Positions 18,308-26,982 of a DNA stretch of 64,000 bases are shown piece after piece. Position numbers and translations under genes: made by a program. How positions within the stretch are numbered: position 1 is the first letter of the stretch; every line of letters begins with the position of its first letter. The notes under the pieces are model-generated. The model was not told the DNA's origin. It was given only the letters and a program-made list of their open reading frames with translations, and did not search any database. Origin of the DNA: Halosimplex aquaticum (lineage in GTDB: Archaea > Halobacteriota > Halobacteria > Halobacteriales > Haloarculaceae); NCBI RefSeq assembly GCF_028747785.1, contig NZ_CP118159.1, positions 1 to 64,000 of the forward strand. The letters are read 5' to 3'.

Positions 18308-18348
18308 GTTACCCCACGAATTACATTCTGCTGACTACGTGGGGTAAC
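18308..18348. repeat. 41-bp inverted-repeat element, copy a
   Basis: GTTACCCCACG (18308-18318) and CGTGGGGTAAC (18338-18348) are perfect 11-bp arms around a 19-nt spacer. The half-sites are 30 bp apart, start to start. Two more elements with the same arms and spacing are at 43140-43180 and 49136-49176, with unrelated spacers. Confidence 0.75.
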
Positions 18349-18402
18349 TTCGGCAGCGCGTAGTAAGAGAATAAGCGACGGCCTCATACAGGCTATTCTC
18401 CT

Positions 18403-18756
18403 TCACCGTCCGTAGTGGACGAGCCGAAAAGCGGCTGAATGGCCGCTGACGTCCGTCTGCGTACGCTGATCACGGCTTGTCGCTGCGAAAAGAGCCGCCT
18501 GATTCCCCTCGGTGACGTCGCTACTACTCTCAATTGGTCTCTCATCAACGAAGCCTCGGCAGCGAGGCATATCGATACGACTTGGTCGAGACGGTGTGAG
18601 TTCGATTCCGTGATCTGAGAGGGTTGATTCGACCGGGCTCTCGTCGACAGCGATTCCACCGTTACCGAACACTGCCTGCCGAGATACTGTTCGCTTCAGT
18701 GTCGACCGCCTGTCCGCTCGAACTGATTCGTTCTGAGTTTCTTCTTCGGTTGCCAT
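18403..18756 (-). CDS. hypothetical protein, 117 aa
   Basis: I start at ATG 18756 (MATEEETQNESVRADRR); a GTG at 18795 is an alternative. The product is polar, low in hydrophobic residues and probably disordered, with no domain I recognise. It is preceded by a TTTATC-type promoter at 18788-18815, which supports expression. It could be a short regulatory or adaptor protein. Confidence 0.45.
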   Translation of the reverse strand: MATEEETQNESVRADRRSTLKRTVSRQAVFGNGGIAVDESPVESTLSDHGIELTPSRPSRIDMPRCRGFVDERPIESSSDVTEGNQAALFAATSRDQRTQTDVSGHSAAFRLVHYGR

Positions 18757-18787
18757 GACTTCGTGGAGAAGCCAGATTCTGTCCGAC

Positions 18788-18815
18788 TCCTCCACTCTGT
18801 TTGGATCGATAAATC
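18788..18815 (-). promoter_or_regulatory. TTTATC-type promoter P2
   Basis: The coding strand reads TGATTTATCGATCC, then AAACAGAGTGGAGGAG. The TTTATC and GTGGAGGAG parts match P1, but the inverted repeat is weak here, so this is a marginal member of the promoter family. Confidence 0.4.
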
Positions 18816-18860
18816 AGCGCGGATTCGAGCTTTGATTCAGTCATCTGCTCGCCGGTTGAA

Positions 18861-19628
18861 TCAGAGTTCTTGACGGGTATAGGCACCACCACGAGGTCCA
18901 TCGCCCCGTATGAATTGTCCCTCAAGATGGACCTCCAGCGCGTCAGGACGTCCACCGTCGAAGCGGCCTGTGACTGAGAACGGTGCGAGCCACGGACCTC
19001 GTCCAGCTTTGTTCTCATTCGTGCGGCAAGCATCGTTCGCGACGGGTTCGAGATAGACCTCTCCCACCCGGCCGTTCACGAAGACGTGTTTCAGGCCGAA
19101 CGTATCGCACTCCCACTCGAGATGGGCATTTCCTTCGACAGTGAATTGATTGCCAGCTACTGTCAGTGCTAATACGTCGTCCTCGACCTGGAGGTAATCA
19201 CGAATCCATTCTGAGCCCATGTGTACAGTGACGTCAGCCAACCGGAGATCATCCTCGGGGTCCTCTATCCAGGGATGCTCATTCGTTGCCGGACTATCGA
19301 TGGGTCCATCAACAATGTCACCCCCAAGAGTTGCGTCCGGTGACCCAGATGCACCACCGCTCTCCGACCCGGACTGAGGTCCTCCCCCATCATCTCCTGA
19401 GCTAGCTGTCCCGTCTCTCCTTGGCTCTCGATTCGAGGACGTACCCGTCTCTCGGTCAGTGGATGCATCCTGCCCAGATGGGTTGATGAAGTTGAGACAG
19501 CCGGAGAGAGCCGAAAGTAGGGTGACTGTGCCAGCAGAGAGAACTCGGCGCCGGCGCCAACTGCCTATCTGATGAGAGGAAAGCGGACGAGATTCGTCAT
19601 CTTGAGACCGACTATCGAGGACTGGCAT
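18861..19628 (-). CDS. Tat-exported lipoprotein
   Basis: This 255-aa protein has a twin-arginine signal (WRRRRVLSAG, about residues 25-34), a hydrophobic stretch and a lipobox ending LSGC (about residue 44). It is therefore a haloarchaeal Tat lipoprotein anchored outside the membrane. A Ser/Gly/Asp-rich linker follows (about 50-120). A globular C-terminal domain (about 125-255) has beta-strands and two cysteines (EWECDTFGL, NDACRTNEN). No family is recognised. It could be a surface or immunity protein of the element. Confidence 0.75.
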   Translation of the reverse strand: MPVLDSRSQDDESRPLSSHQIGSWRRRRVLSAGTVTLLSALSGCLNFINPSGQDASTDRETGTSSNREPRRDGTASSGDDGGGPQSGSESGGASGSPDATLGGDIVDGPIDSPATNEHPWIEDPEDDLRLADVTVHMGSEWIRDYLQVEDDVLALTVAGNQFTVEGNAHLEWECDTFGLKHVFVNGRVGEVYLEPVANDACRTNENKAGRGPWLAPFSVTGRFDGGRPDALEVHLEGQFIRGDGPRGGAYTRQEL

Positions 19629-19800
19629 AGCGATAATCGACGGAAGGGACGTTAGCGGACAGGAAATAGATTCAGTAGTTGCGGAATACGCAACTGTGCG
19701 GTACTTCTACCGACAGTGATTGTGATATTTGGATACCAACCAGCACTGCGGTACAACTTTCCAGTTCAATTTAATATATTCAGAGGCTCAGGACGATACT

Positions 19801-20329
19801 ATGAGTGAATACGCGGAAGCAGTCCAGCGACTCCGGAGTGTAATCACGTTTCTAGAAAGAAACTCAATAAAGGTCCCCAGAACCGAGTTTACATCGACTA
19901 TTGGAGAATGGCTGGTAATGGATCAACTTCTTCAGCAGGGGTATTCACCAACCTTGCAATCCGGCCAGTATGACGTAGATATTCTCCTCAAGAGCGGAGA
20001 TAGAGTTGAAGTAAAGGCAGCCACTTGGGACTCTGACTTCGGTGGAGTATACAGGTTTGATCGAATCAAGCCAGAGAAACTTGATCACCTCGTCTGCGTC
20101 ACTCTTCTAGATGACTACTCAGAGGCGGAGTATTTCGTATTTTCAGACGACGACATCAATTCGCTACCCCTGGAATCAAACTGCGTTCAACGACCCAGAG
20201 AGGGTCGACAACCAACGACTTGTCCGGATATTAGATAATCCCGAAGATAGCGATAGACAGGATATGAAGGATATCAACGATAGGCTTGAGGAATTCCATA
20301 ACGCATGGAATAAGCTTCCCCCTGTATAG
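19801..20329 (+). CDS. PD-(D/E)xK-like protein, +1 frameshift in C4 run
   Basis: I start at ATG 19801 behind a TATA-like TTTAATATATT (about 19769-19779). The sequence SGQYDVDILLKSGDRVEVKAA (residues about 59-79) has the D-x(n)-ExK pattern of restriction-like nucleases such as archaeal Holliday-junction resolvases and Mrr-like enzymes. The open frame stops at 20238. From 20170 another frame reads PWNQTAFNDPERVDNQRLV and ends at TAG 20329. One C too many in CCCC at 20167-20170 accounts for this. The full product is about 175 aa. The gene is AT-richer than its neighbours, a sign of separate acquisition. Confidence 0.65.
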
Positions 20330-20388
20330 TTGTCACCTCATATTACCAGTCGTGTATTATGGGTATCAGGTTGATCTTCAGACGCATC

Positions 20389-21324
20389 TCAAATAGTATG
20401 CCATTTGCCATGTCTGTTTGAAGTATCAGGACTGACGAACCGGCGTGCACGATGCGGGACATCGAGTCCCTTGGTTACTGGTAGAAAGATGGAGTTCCGA
20501 TCGCTGGCGACGACGGCGGCAAGCAGTTCGTGTTTGCAGAGGACTCTCCAGAGTTGATCGTGCTTGTATGGACACGAACAGACAAGGCCATCCGACCAGG
20601 GGATGAACGGGTACCGACCCCCAGTCGTATACTTTCCCACGAGCAGTGGTGCCGGGAGTTCAATTCCGAACTCGCTCGGAGGTGCTGCCGCAGAGCTCTC
20701 ACTACAGGATAGATCTGCTTCTCGAATGACGTACTTCGCTGGGAGACTGTGAGATCGAGCATACTTGGAAGGTGTTTGATCGTCATCTCCGAGGACTACC
20801 ATCCCGACGAGCGTGTTCTGCCTGGTAAGGGCCTCAGCGTTTGGCTGGGGTCCAGCACTACTCCGAAAGAGCGTCCCGTACGACGATTCTTTCAGAACTT
20901 GGTACAGATTGAGCCAGGGAATCAGCTTCCTGTACCAGTTCGCACGGCGCTTGCGTTCAGAGTGAAGCGCTTCGTCGGGATCCGTCGCTGACTGACACTG
21001 CCGCAAGCGGTGAGCGAGAAACGCAGGTGCCTTACTGAGAGCTCGATCATCCTCGAAGAACTCGTAGTATCGCTCTTCTTCGTTGAACGTCCGACGGCAC
21101 GTCTCTTCGGCGTATTTCAGACCAACCGGTTTCGCCTTCCCTGACTGTTTCCAGGGATCTCTGTTCTCAGGACCGCCATTCCAAGAGTTGTACTTCTCCA
21201 GTAATTGATCGCGGCGGATGGGACCACCAGCCATGAAATCGAGCCGAATACGGTGTTCGACTGGTTCAATTGCCGGAGGATCAGTCTCGACGTCGTAGTC
21301 GTGTAGAGCGTCGGTTCCACTCAT
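20389..21324 (-). CDS. SWIM zinc-finger protein
   Basis: I start at ATG 21324 (MSGTDALHDYDV); ATG 21390 is a possible alternative given promoter P3 at 21418-21446. The 311-aa protein has a SWIM motif (CSCPYKHDQLWRVLCKH, about residues 247-263), preceded by GRYPFIPWSDGLV. The N-terminal part is helical with many aromatic residues (YNSWNGGPENRDPWKQS). It is the second of three SWIM proteins in the window. SWIM proteins bind nucleic acids or partners such as recombinases. Confidence 0.75.
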   Translation of the reverse strand: MSGTDALHDYDVETDPPAIEPVEHRIRLDFMAGGPIRRDQLLEKYNSWNGGPENRDPWKQSGKAKPVGLKYAEETCRRTFNEEERYYEFFEDDRALSKAPAFLAHRLRQCQSATDPDEALHSERKRRANWYRKLIPWLNLYQVLKESSYGTLFRSSAGPQPNAEALTRQNTLVGMVVLGDDDQTPSKYARSHSLPAKYVIREADLSCSESSAAAPPSEFGIELPAPLLVGKYTTGGRYPFIPWSDGLVCSCPYKHDQLWRVLCKHELLAAVVASDRNSIFLPVTKGLDVPHRARRFVSPDTSNRHGKWHTI

Positions 21325-21417
21325 TGACCCTGGCGGGAGTCGAAGGGGCGGTAGCGTTGACGACGCGGCGTAGATGTGTCTTCGTTGCATTCGTCTCACG
21401 GGCTGAACTGGACTCCG

Positions 21418-21446
21418 CCCTGTACCCCATTCGGGCGGATAAACCG
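21418..21446 (-). promoter_or_regulatory. TTTATC-hairpin promoter P3 (SWIM gene)
   Basis: The coding strand reads CGGTTTATCCGCCCGAATGG, then GGTACAGGG. The arms CCC/GGG flank a GAAT loop directly after TTTATC. Confidence 0.55.
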
Positions 21447-21461
21447 AGACGAGCGTGGTGT

Positions 21462-24030
21462 TTAGAAGCCGACGAGCAGACTGGCGAATTGATCAAGTCG
21501 GTCGTCTAGCTGATCCCCATCGTAGATCGTCGCTTCCCGTTCGTAGTATGTGGCGAGCTCTGAGGCAGCAGCCGATAGATTCCCTGCCTGAGTGTCAGTA
21601 GCGATTGTGAGAGAACAGATTGGGGCTGGGGATGCTCGGATTTGTTCGATGACGTCGTCGACGCTACTGGGCTCTCCGTCGGTGACGGCCACGATAAGCG
21701 GTTCATCGCGATGGTCCTCGACGAGCTGACTTGCGAGTTCGAGCGCGTCTGCCAACGGCGTGCCCCCGCCACAGTCCGTGTTCAGTAGCGTCGCCTGGAT
21801 GTGTCGCGTCTCGACTGAGAACGGCTTAACGAGCCGGGCATGGCTGTCGATGAAATCGACTATCGCGACATCGATCCCCAGCCCTTCGGCGGCGACGGCG
21901 AACCGCGCTGCCTTCGTCGCAACCTCGATCTTCGGAGGCTCGCCGTTCCGCATCGAGCCAGACCGGTCGAGAACCAACACCAGTGCGTATCGTTTCTCGC
22001 GCCCCGGCGTGTCGACCTTGCAGACCCGGGGGTCACCGATCAGAAGCCGATGTCCCGCAGTAGTATCGTATCCGCCGGCGGTCAAGCCTCGCCGGACACC
22101 ACGTTGTCGGTCAAGACGGAGCTGTTTCTCGAGCGTGCCAGCAACCTGGACAGCGCCGTCTTCGATGTCAGCCCACGCGCCTGGTGGTGCGAGGTCGTCA
22201 GCGATTGGGACGATCTCCAGTTCGTCGAGCTGTCCTGGTCCTCCTGCATTGCCGCCGCCTGTTTGGTCATCTGAACCATCTCGGGCCAGCCGGTGGGCGA
22301 GATCTTCCAGCTCCCGCTCCAGGGCGTCGGTGTCAATACCCTCTCGATCTGCTTCGTCGTGAGCTGCCGCTCGATCCGCTTCGAGTGCCCCTCTGTAGCT
22401 GTCTGCCTCGTCAGCAGGATCGCGATCGAGTACCTCAGCGTGCGCTGGGCCGGAGTCGACTGTTGAGTCTAACTGCTCGTCGGGTGAGAGACTCGTGATC
22501 GGTGGCTCTTGTCCGTCATGATCCTGCTCTAGGCTCTCGTGAGAGTTGGTTGTCTCTCCCGCTTCGTGGTCGGTATTAGCAGCGTCGGCCGCGTCGAAGT
22601 CTCCAATAGTTGACTGACGTCCATCAATAGAATCGTCATCCCTCTTTTCCTCTACTGAGGTTTGTCCACTCTGCGGGGAATCGAGGTGTGTCCCAGGTTG
22701 TTCAATAGAGCGAGCAAGTGCCCGCGCTCTAGAGTCTGAGGACTCCGGGGTCTGCGACGGTTGGTCTTCATCACTGTCGGTCGAACCTAGTGTCTCGTCG
22801 GAATCGGGTGCTGACGTGCCAGTGTCGAGGGAATCAGAAGTCTCTGGGGATGGTGTCGCTTCGCGCTCCTCGTCTAATGAATCTGGCGTGATCGAGGGCT
22901 GGCTGAGGACGTCTTGGAATGGATCGTCGGTTGCACTCCGTTCGAGTTGCGGTTGCCCGTTATGAACTCCGCCAGCCTCCTCGTCGATTGGTTGTTCTGG
23001 ATCAGAGTTAGAATCTGCTGTTTCGGGTGATTCTGAGTTCGATGAAGGGTCGGAGTCTACATCAGATTCCCCAGAGTTGTCCTGATCTGGCGACTGTGTT
23101 GATGCTTCGGAGTGCGTCTCTAGGAGGGGCAGGATTGCCGACTGCCACGTCTCAACGACCAACTGGGCTCGCCGTACAGATGCCGTCTTGTCGTGGCTAT
23201 GGGTGATATCGTCGCGTTCTGCACTCCGGATTGCGAGGGCATCCCGTGCTAACGCCTTTAGTGCCTCTTGAACAGCGTCAAATCCCGACGCATCCGCCTC
23301 CGACGCGAAGAGTATACGCTCATCATCTTCGTCGAGGAGTACCTCTGTGATACCCGTCGGATAGATTGCCCACTCGTAGAGGGCGCTCGTCACTGCATCC
23401 CAGAAGGAGAATCGGACTTGCTCGCCGTCCGGGATATCATCGGGGACCTGCGAGTGGATTCGGCGGGTGAGTTCGAGGCGTATCTCGGCGTTGTCGCTGA
23501 AGTTTGCTCCCTCGATCGCTTCCCGTTCGATGGCACCGTCCTCGATGATATTGGTAAGATCGTGTACCTGTTGGTGATGATTGGGCTCGATCTCGGATTC
23601 GAGAAGTTCTGCAATGGGGCCGATAGCCGTCTTGAGAATATGAAGCAGTTCGTGAAAGGCGAGACCGAACTGGTGAGCGTGGTCAGCTGTCAGCTGATCG
23701 TTCACCGGGATTCGGTCTATCGGTGCTGGGTCTGTCGTTACTAGTATGAGGAACTCAGCGTCGACGCTTTCGAGCAACTGTGCAGCCTGCTGCCGTTCAA
23801 GCTCGGTCGCATCACTTCTCACGAGCGCATCGGCTTCTGCAGGGGAGGACCGCCGCGGTCTTGACGGCTGGCGTAAGAACGACCTCTACGTCGATGCCTG
23901 AAGGCAGGTGTCCACAAATGAACGCCCGGAGCCTATCGGCCCTACCAGTCGAGATTCGAACGCGAGAGGTGATGTTGGGCGTAACCATCTCTACTTGAGG
24001 TGTTGGATCGGCTGAATGAGTATTGGCCAT
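21462..24030 (-). CDS. vWA-domain protein with N-terminal HExxH, one frameshift
   Basis: The largest open frame is 21462-23822 (786 aa). The natural N-terminus lies in another frame from ATG 24030 (MANTHSADPTPQVEMV), joined by one extra base in GGGG at 23842-23845. The full protein is about 855 aa. A zincin-like motif HELLH is near residue 120, followed by NIIEDGAIERE, which could supply the third ligand. A long acidic Ser/Thr/Glu-rich disordered region follows. The C-terminal von Willebrand A domain has an intact MIDAS (LDRSGSM, a later TP-containing loop and TDGEPS). Such proteins pair with MoxR AAA+ ATPases, and one is encoded at 26983. It has promoter P4. Confidence 0.8.
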
Positions 24031-24049
24031 ACGAATGCACGAGGGCCGC

Positions 24050-24079
24050 TCCCTCGATCCCTTTGGGACGATAAACTGA
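24050..24079 (-). promoter_or_regulatory. TTTATC-hairpin promoter P4 (vWA gene)
   Basis: The coding strand reads CAGTTTATCGTCCCAAAGGG, then ATCGAGGGAG. The arms TCCC/GGGA flank an AAA loop. The gene start is at 24030, about 40 nt downstream of TTTATC. Confidence 0.6.
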
Positions 24080-24119
24080 GATGGAAGAGTAGATACTCGA
24101 CGTGGTTAGAGAAAAAAAT

Positions 24120-24767
24120 CTAAGCTGGATACAAGGCCTTTGCCCAGACCAGAAACCGGTTGACTTTGACCACGTTCTCTGGATCAGTGTACTGAATACG
24201 ATTCACGACGCGGACGTGAAGCGAACCACTGCCTTTGTCGGTGATTTCAGCGTACGCCTCGAGGAACTCTTCTTCACCAAGACTCTGGAGTGCGTGGAGA
24301 TCAGCTGCCAACTCCTCAAGACGGGCAGCGACTGCCATGAGAATAATGAGCATCAGGGAAACTCCCGCCAGCATCGCTACTGGCTTCACAGGAACCCCGA
24401 ACGGGATCAGAAGTGAGTACCCGAGGCTCTGTAGGAAGTAGTAGATCCCAATCGCTCCGTTCAACACCATACCCCAGAACAAGCCTCTGAAGACAGGAAG
24501 TCGATTGAGGTGTCCCTGTTCGTGCCGGTAGACAAGTTCGGCCGCCTCGTCGGATAGCCTCTCCATTCGCTGCTTATTCAGAACGATCGTGCCGACCGGT
24601 GTAGCCTGACCAAACGCAGCAGAATCGCTGTCGAACCAGTACACATCGTTCTCGTCGCTGTACCCGTTGAAACTGCCTACGGACTCCACTGGTCCATGAT
24701 ACAAACGGACGAAAGCCCTGGTAAACCAGTCTCGAAACTTGTCCGAAGCACGTTCAACAGTCTGCAT
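24120..24767 (-). CDS. M48-like membrane zinc protease
   Basis: This 215-aa protein has the metalloprotease motif RHEQGH (HExxH, about residues 81-86) and a later RLEELAADLHAL, which fits the ExxxD third-ligand motif of M48 proteases. Two hydrophobic segments lie between them (about residues 98-150: GMVLNGAIGIYYFLQSLGY and VAMLAGVSLMLIILMAVAA), so the enzyme is membrane-bound with the active site on one face. It is smaller than HtpX. It is encoded upstream of the HExxH/vWA protein, giving two predicted zinc-binding proteins side by side. Confidence 0.75.
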   Translation of the reverse strand: MQTVERASDKFRDWFTRAFVRLYHGPVESVGSFNGYSDENDVYWFDSDSAAFGQATPVGTIVLNKQRMERLSDEAAELVYRHEQGHLNRLPVFRGLFWGMVLNGAIGIYYFLQSLGYSLLIPFGVPVKPVAMLAGVSLMLIILMAVAARLEELAADLHALQSLGEEEFLEAYAEITDKGSGSLHVRVVNRIQYTDPENVVKVNRFLVWAKALYPA

Positions 24768-24820
24768 ACCAGTTGTTCGGCAGACAGTTACAAAAAAGCC
24801 GTGCCGAGAACTGTAGAGGT

Positions 24821-25708
24821 TTAGTCTTCTGCAACCTCTTCTTCGAGTACATCGAGAAGCATATCGACGTAGTGGAGAATCTGCATGGCACGCTGCTGAT
24901 CGATTGAGTCCTCATCTCGGTGACTGGGAGGATTGCGCAAAGCCCCGAAACCCCCTGAATACAGGTACATCCATCCTCTTTTCTCTGCCCCCACATCTGC
25001 AAAGGTCAGTGGTCCATCGTCAGTACTGAAGGCGTTCTGAGCAAGGTCCATACCCACCGTGTCCTGAGAAAACTCTCCCTCCTCCCGAATTCTTTCCTCC
25101 AGTACGCGAAACGCGGTCCGGACGGAGCTCTGATAGTGTCCGTCAACGTACTCGGGAACTGCGTCACTGCGTAGATCAGGGTGTTCTATGTGGAGAATCG
25201 GTTCATCATCTGTGTCCTGGAAGAGTTCATCGACCATGTCGAGAAATGCCATCGCGTTTCGCCGATCCTGACGTGTGTAGTCCACGACCTTATTGCAGTA
25301 GCGTATCTCGCCTCGATGCCCGTTTGCATCCACTTCAAGACGATAGTCATCTACTGTGAATCTGGCCTTCTCAATGTCCTCTATATGCCTTCCAAGTCTG
25401 CTATTGAACCCGGTTCCAGAATCCAGGGAAACAGTAATCGACCGTGTCTGATCATCCTGCTCGCGGATGTAGCGCTTCAGCAAATCAGCTACGTCTTGAA
25501 GGTCAGACCAGTCTGAGAAGACAAAGGAGCCACCAAAAGATTGGGTCGGCGTACTATCGCCTGGATGGTGTTCGTGGGTGCTGATGTCGAAGACGCCCTC
25601 GTCACTGTCCAGATCCAGTCTCGTTTCAATCCGAAAATCGGGCTGTTCGTTTTCCACAGCTTGCTCCGAAGAATACTGTTCAGAGGTAAATTCACGTGAT
25701 ATACGCAT
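24821..25708 (-). CDS. TIGR02391-like (Ymh) protein
   Basis: I start at ATG 25708 (MRISREFTSEQYSS). The 295-aa protein ends with a domain resembling TIGR02391: SVRTAFRVLEERIREEGEF, then MDLAQNAFS and GGFGALRNPPSHRDED. The N-terminal 190 residues are acidic and beta-rich and not recognised. TIGR02391 domains occur in mobile and defence regions and are thought to be related to abortive-infection HEPN-like folds; this link is tentative. It lies between the two proteases and the MoxR gene. Confidence 0.7.
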   Translation of the reverse strand: MRISREFTSEQYSSEQAVENEQPDFRIETRLDLDSDEGVFDISTHEHHPGDSTPTQSFGGSFVFSDWSDLQDVADLLKRYIREQDDQTRSITVSLDSGTGFNSRLGRHIEDIEKARFTVDDYRLEVDANGHRGEIRYCNKVVDYTRQDRRNAMAFLDMVDELFQDTDDEPILHIEHPDLRSDAVPEYVDGHYQSSVRTAFRVLEERIREEGEFSQDTVGMDLAQNAFSTDDGPLTFADVGAEKRGWMYLYSGGFGALRNPPSHRDEDSIDQQRAMQILHYVDMLLDVLEEEVAED

Positions 25709-25781
25709 CGTTGGTCGAATGGTGAAACGAGAGGGTAATAGGCGTTCCCTCAAAAATCAGGTTCGAACGCTCTTCCTGCGG

Positions 25782-26375
25782 CTATAGGTCGGTCGGCGGG
25801 ATGAGATTACAGAGGACTGGCGCTTGCTCCAGAAGCGCGTCAAAGAGCTGTTCAGTCGGTCGATAGAGGGCATGATGCTCATCGACGGAGTAGTCCTCTT
25901 CCTCATCTTCCGGCATGGATAGGAATTCGTTGTCCAGGAGTGGAGCCAATGTAGTATTAAGAGCAGCACCGCTTCGCCCCGACTCGACTTCGAGTGTGCG
26001 CCGAGAGAACTCGGAGAGGAAGTTACGTGTACAGCAGCCGATGACATGCGCTCGTCGCTCAGCGAACAACTCATTGAGAGCACTGCGGTGGGTCCGTGTC
26101 CAGTAGTCGTCGAGCCTGACGTAAGTCTGGACAATCGGAGACAATTCGTTCAGACTGCCGTTGGCATGGACGACTCCGAGATCATTGAGGGCGTGTAGAT
26201 CCTGGGTGTCAAGGGACTCCCCGAGCGGATGAAGGACATTCTGGAATGCCTCGTGGTACTGCGAGGTCAGGAACTCACCGGCGACGACATGGGCTTTGCC
26301 AATGTTCCGGACAGGATGGATTGCTTCGTGATGATCTGGGTCTCGGTGGTCGACATGGGTTCGAGGATAGCTCAT
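25782..26375 (-). CDS. hypothetical protein, 197 aa
   Basis: I start at ATG 26375 (MSYPRTHVDHRDPDHHEA). The protein is rich in His near the N-terminus and largely helical. It has a CC pair in HVIGCCTRNFLSEF and an acidic segment MPEDEEEDYSVDEHHALY. No known domain is visible. It is co-directional with the MoxR/vWA block and probably part of it. Confidence 0.55.
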   Translation of the reverse strand: MSYPRTHVDHRDPDHHEAIHPVRNIGKAHVVAGEFLTSQYHEAFQNVLHPLGESLDTQDLHALNDLGVVHANGSLNELSPIVQTYVRLDDYWTRTHRSALNELFAERRAHVIGCCTRNFLSEFSRRTLEVESGRSGAALNTTLAPLLDNEFLSMPEDEEEDYSVDEHHALYRPTEQLFDALLEQAPVLCNLIPPTDL

Positions 26376-26504
26376 GCAACACGTCACACCACGAGGTCCG
26401 CTGTATTAACGGCCTCAGCGTACAGAAACTCAGGAAACCGGCACCTCAACAGGATGTTCTTATATCCCCCTGACGGAACAAGGTGAAAGGTAATCCCGGA
26501 GGAG

Positions 26505-26921
26505 TCACTTCAGCTTCGGCAAATCAAACGACACGGATACGTTCGTCAACGAGTCCGACACCCGGCCAGCGAGATCCACGAAGAAACTATTCCGTCGCTC
26601 CGTCTCCATCTCTTTCCGACGACCGATAGCCCGATCAAAGTTCATCCTTACCTTGTCCGCCTCGTCATCGATCATACGACGAACCCTGCGGAACTGGTTT
26701 TGGGTCAACGGTTCTTTCCCTGCAATCTGCGCCATCTCTGGCGTCACCAACCGACCCGGATTGTACTCCGCCTTGAACTCGTTCACTTCTGCCTCGAACA
26801 AGTGCTTCTGCGACCTCAACTTGTTCTCTGGCAACTCCTCGAGTTTGTCGACGGCGTACGTTACCTCCCACTTCTCGAACTTCTGCTTCACCCTCTCCGG
26901 CGGAAGCTCGACCTCGCTCAT
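26505..26921 (-). CDS. hypothetical charged helical protein
   Basis: This 138-aa protein is mostly charged helix (ERVKQKFEKWEVTYAVDKLE and later DDEADKVRMNFDRAIGRRK), without cysteine or membrane segments. The C-terminus is hydroxylated and beta-like (SDSLTNVSVSFDLPKLK). It follows the MoxR ATPase gene by 62 nt in the same direction. It may be a structural partner of the AAA+/vWA module; no family recognised. Confidence 0.55.
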   Translation of the reverse strand: MSEVELPPERVKQKFEKWEVTYAVDKLEELPENKLRSQKHLFEAEVNEFKAEYNPGRLVTPEMAQIAGKEPLTQNQFRRVRRMIDDEADKVRMNFDRAIGRRKEMETERRNSFFVDLAGRVSDSLTNVSVSFDLPKLK

Positions 26922-26982
26922 TACTGCGGACTACCAAGCCCGACCAAAAAATGGTAGCGGACAAAACCATTCCACAGCGCAA

